Shown here in pieces: positions 6,951-7,872 of a stretch of DNA of 7,872 nt; within the stretch, counting starts at the first letter, position 1, and each line of letters starts with the position of its first letter. The notes beneath the pieces were generated by a model. It saw only the letters and a list, made by a program, of their open reading frames with translations, did not search any database and was not told the DNA's origin. The translations under genes and the position numbers were made by a program. The DNA is from Lachnospiraceae bacterium UBA1748. Lineage in GTDB: Bacteria; Bacillota; Clostridia; Lachnospirales; Lachnospiraceae. Where the stretch lies: the NCBI GenBank assembly GCA_002314855.1, contig DCHQ01000057.1:1-7872 (forward strand), written 5' to 3'.

Positions 6951-7391
6951 TTAACCTTCATACATTTTCTCATATTTAAATACATTAATTAATAAATCAA
7001 CATCCCAGTGTTGGGTACCTTCCTTATCCTTACGATAAGTCACCCTATACATGCCCCTCTCGTATGAAAAACCTGTTACTTCTCGTTTTTTTGCATTATA
7101 GCCTGTAACAAATATTTCTCCTTTTTCACCAGACAAGTTTTCTATGCGCTCGGCAACACCATCTGCTAAACCATTTCGCTTATCTGCATCGAATATCGAC
7201 ATTTCTTTACCATAATATTCAATAGAAAGCATATCCATGGCGAGTTGAACATTCTTGGCTTCTCTAAACATATTTCTAGCCTGTGAATCAATGGCAAACT
7301 TAGCAAATGCCAAGCCGCCCACTATCAATATGATTGAAGATATAATAATTACTTTTTTTAATAAACCTGTATTAATTGTTGATTGTTCCAT
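6951..7391 (-). CDS. small pilin-like membrane protein of the pilus operon
   Basis: This encodes 146 residues with one N-terminal hydrophobic helix (about 14-35) followed by an amphipathic stretch (ARNMFREAKNVQLAMDML) that resembles the helix continuing past the membrane in type IV prepilins, then a small domain of predicted strands (about 90-135). This suggests a minor pilin or pseudopilin. However, no G-FTLxE cleavage motif is visible: after G9 come LLKKV, with no Glu at the +5 position. Either it is an uncleaved pilin-like accessory protein or it belongs to another single-pass class. The ATG overlaps the stop codon of the upstream gene by one base (TAATG), with GAGGTGA about ten bases before it, implying translational coupling. 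No sequence family is firmly recognised. Confidence 0.7.
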   Translation of the reverse strand: MEQSTINTGLLKKVIIISSIILIVGGLAFAKFAIDSQARNMFREAKNVQLAMDMLSIEYYGKEMSIFDADKRNGLADGVAERIENLSGEKGEIFVTGYNAKKREVTGFSYERGMYRVTYRKDKEGTQHWDVDLLINVFKYEKMYEG

Positions 7392-7872
7392 TAGTTAAAT
7401 GTCACCTCATCTACTCCATAACATTTTATATAATAAGTAGTGTCAAACTCACCATACTTAGGACTAGTTACTCCAAGATCAAGTTTAATAACATTGTCGG
7501 GATATGCATCCCCAGGATCGGTAAAATCAAACTTGTAAATTGTATATCCCATATAAGCTGCAGGATCAAAATACCAGTTAGTTTCAGCATATCCTTCACC
7601 AGTTTCAGCGTTATAATTTTGAGTCTCGGCGTAATTAATATTAAGTACTTGGGTAGTACTAGGAACAGAGAATGTCACAACACTACCTGTACTATCTACA
7701 AATTTAATGACATCAAGACCATCAGAACTATCTGTAATCAAAGGCGTTTTCCAAGGAGTCTTTGTTCCATTTAAATCTCTTTCAAAAGAATTTATAGTCG
7801 ACGCACCTTCAAGTTGCCCCACTATTTTATTGGAAATCATATTAGTAACTTCAAGACCATAAGTATTGCCTT
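7391..7872 (-). CDS. C-terminal part of a pilin-like protein (5' end beyond window)
   Basis: The reading frame is open to the right edge, so at least 159 residues are visible and the true start is outside. The first visible residues (GNTYGLEVTNMISNKIVGQLEGA) look like the end of a long prepilin helix. The rest is rich in Asn, Thr, Asp, Tyr and strands, with one cysteine near the end (IKCYGVDEVTFN), as in the globular head of a minor pilin. The Met at 7840 has in-frame coding sequence before it and should not be taken as the start. The N-terminal leader and cleavage motif that would confirm a pilin are not in the window. Position at the head of the visible operon and coupling to the next gene support a pilus role. 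No specific pilin name can be given. Confidence 0.6.
   Translation of the reverse strand, partial: GNTYGLEVTNMISNKIVGQLEGASTINSFERDLNGTKTPWKTPLITDSSDGLDVIKFVDSTGSVVTFSVPSTTQVLNINYAETQNYNAETGEGYAETNWYFDPAAYMGYTIYKFDFTDPGDAYPDNVIKLDLGVTSPKYGEFDTTYYIKCYGVDEVTFN

Noticed and set aside
6938..6953. Stem-loop TAACAT / ATGTTA with AAAA loop starting at the stop codon before pilC
   Set aside because: Only six pairs with one G-C pair and no U tract after it; too weak to be a terminator.
7376..7774. Plus-strand open frame of 132 codons
   Set aside because: Antisense shadow of the pilin-like gene; Ile/Ser/Cys-rich composition without any family signal.
1..7872. CRISPR arrays, tRNA or rRNA genes, riboswitches
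   Set aside because: No regularly spaced repeats, no tRNA-like cloverleaf sequence and no structured leader were seen; gaps longer than 100 bases do not occur between genes.

Overview
The window is an AT-rich, low-GC stretch in which every supportable gene lies on the minus strand, so transcription runs from the right edge to the left. The AT-rich codon use, strong GGAGG-type ribosome binding sites, a short Lachnospiraceae-style lipoprotein and a type IV pilus (T4P) assembly cluster in a genome that looks Gram-positive all point to an anaerobic Clostridia, most likely a Lachnospiraceae member. This placement rests on general resemblance, because no marker gene is present.

Positions 361 to 7872 look like the downstream part of one T4P operon with very tight packing. 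In transcription order it holds: the C-terminal part of a pilin-like protein cut by the right edge; a 146-residue pilin-like membrane protein without a recognisable prepilin cleavage motif; the platform protein PilC; a single protein joining a PilM-like actin-fold domain to a PilN-like membrane and periplasmic-type domain (GspL-like architecture); a very acidic PilO/GspM-like protein; the assembly ATPase PilB/GspE with an N-terminal MshEN domain of the c-di-GMP-binding type; and an M18 aminopeptidase only 37 bases further on. Two junctions are TAATG one-base overlaps and the other gaps are 37 to 50 bases, with no intrinsic terminator visible between them.

The proteins fit one machine. PilB powers assembly, PilC is the membrane platform, the PilM-PilN fusion and PilO form the alignment complex, and the pilin-like proteins would be filament or tip components. 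No prepilin peptidase, retraction ATPase PilT or obvious major pilin is in the window, so these must lie upstream beyond the right edge or elsewhere. The aminopeptidase has no clear link to pili and may simply share the transcript.

The left end (1 to 360) holds an AT-rich gap with a weak candidate promoter, a 71-residue lipoprotein with two CxxC pairs, and, at the very edge, 25 bases that resemble the terminal inverted repeat of an IS3-family insertion sequence whose body would lie outside the window.
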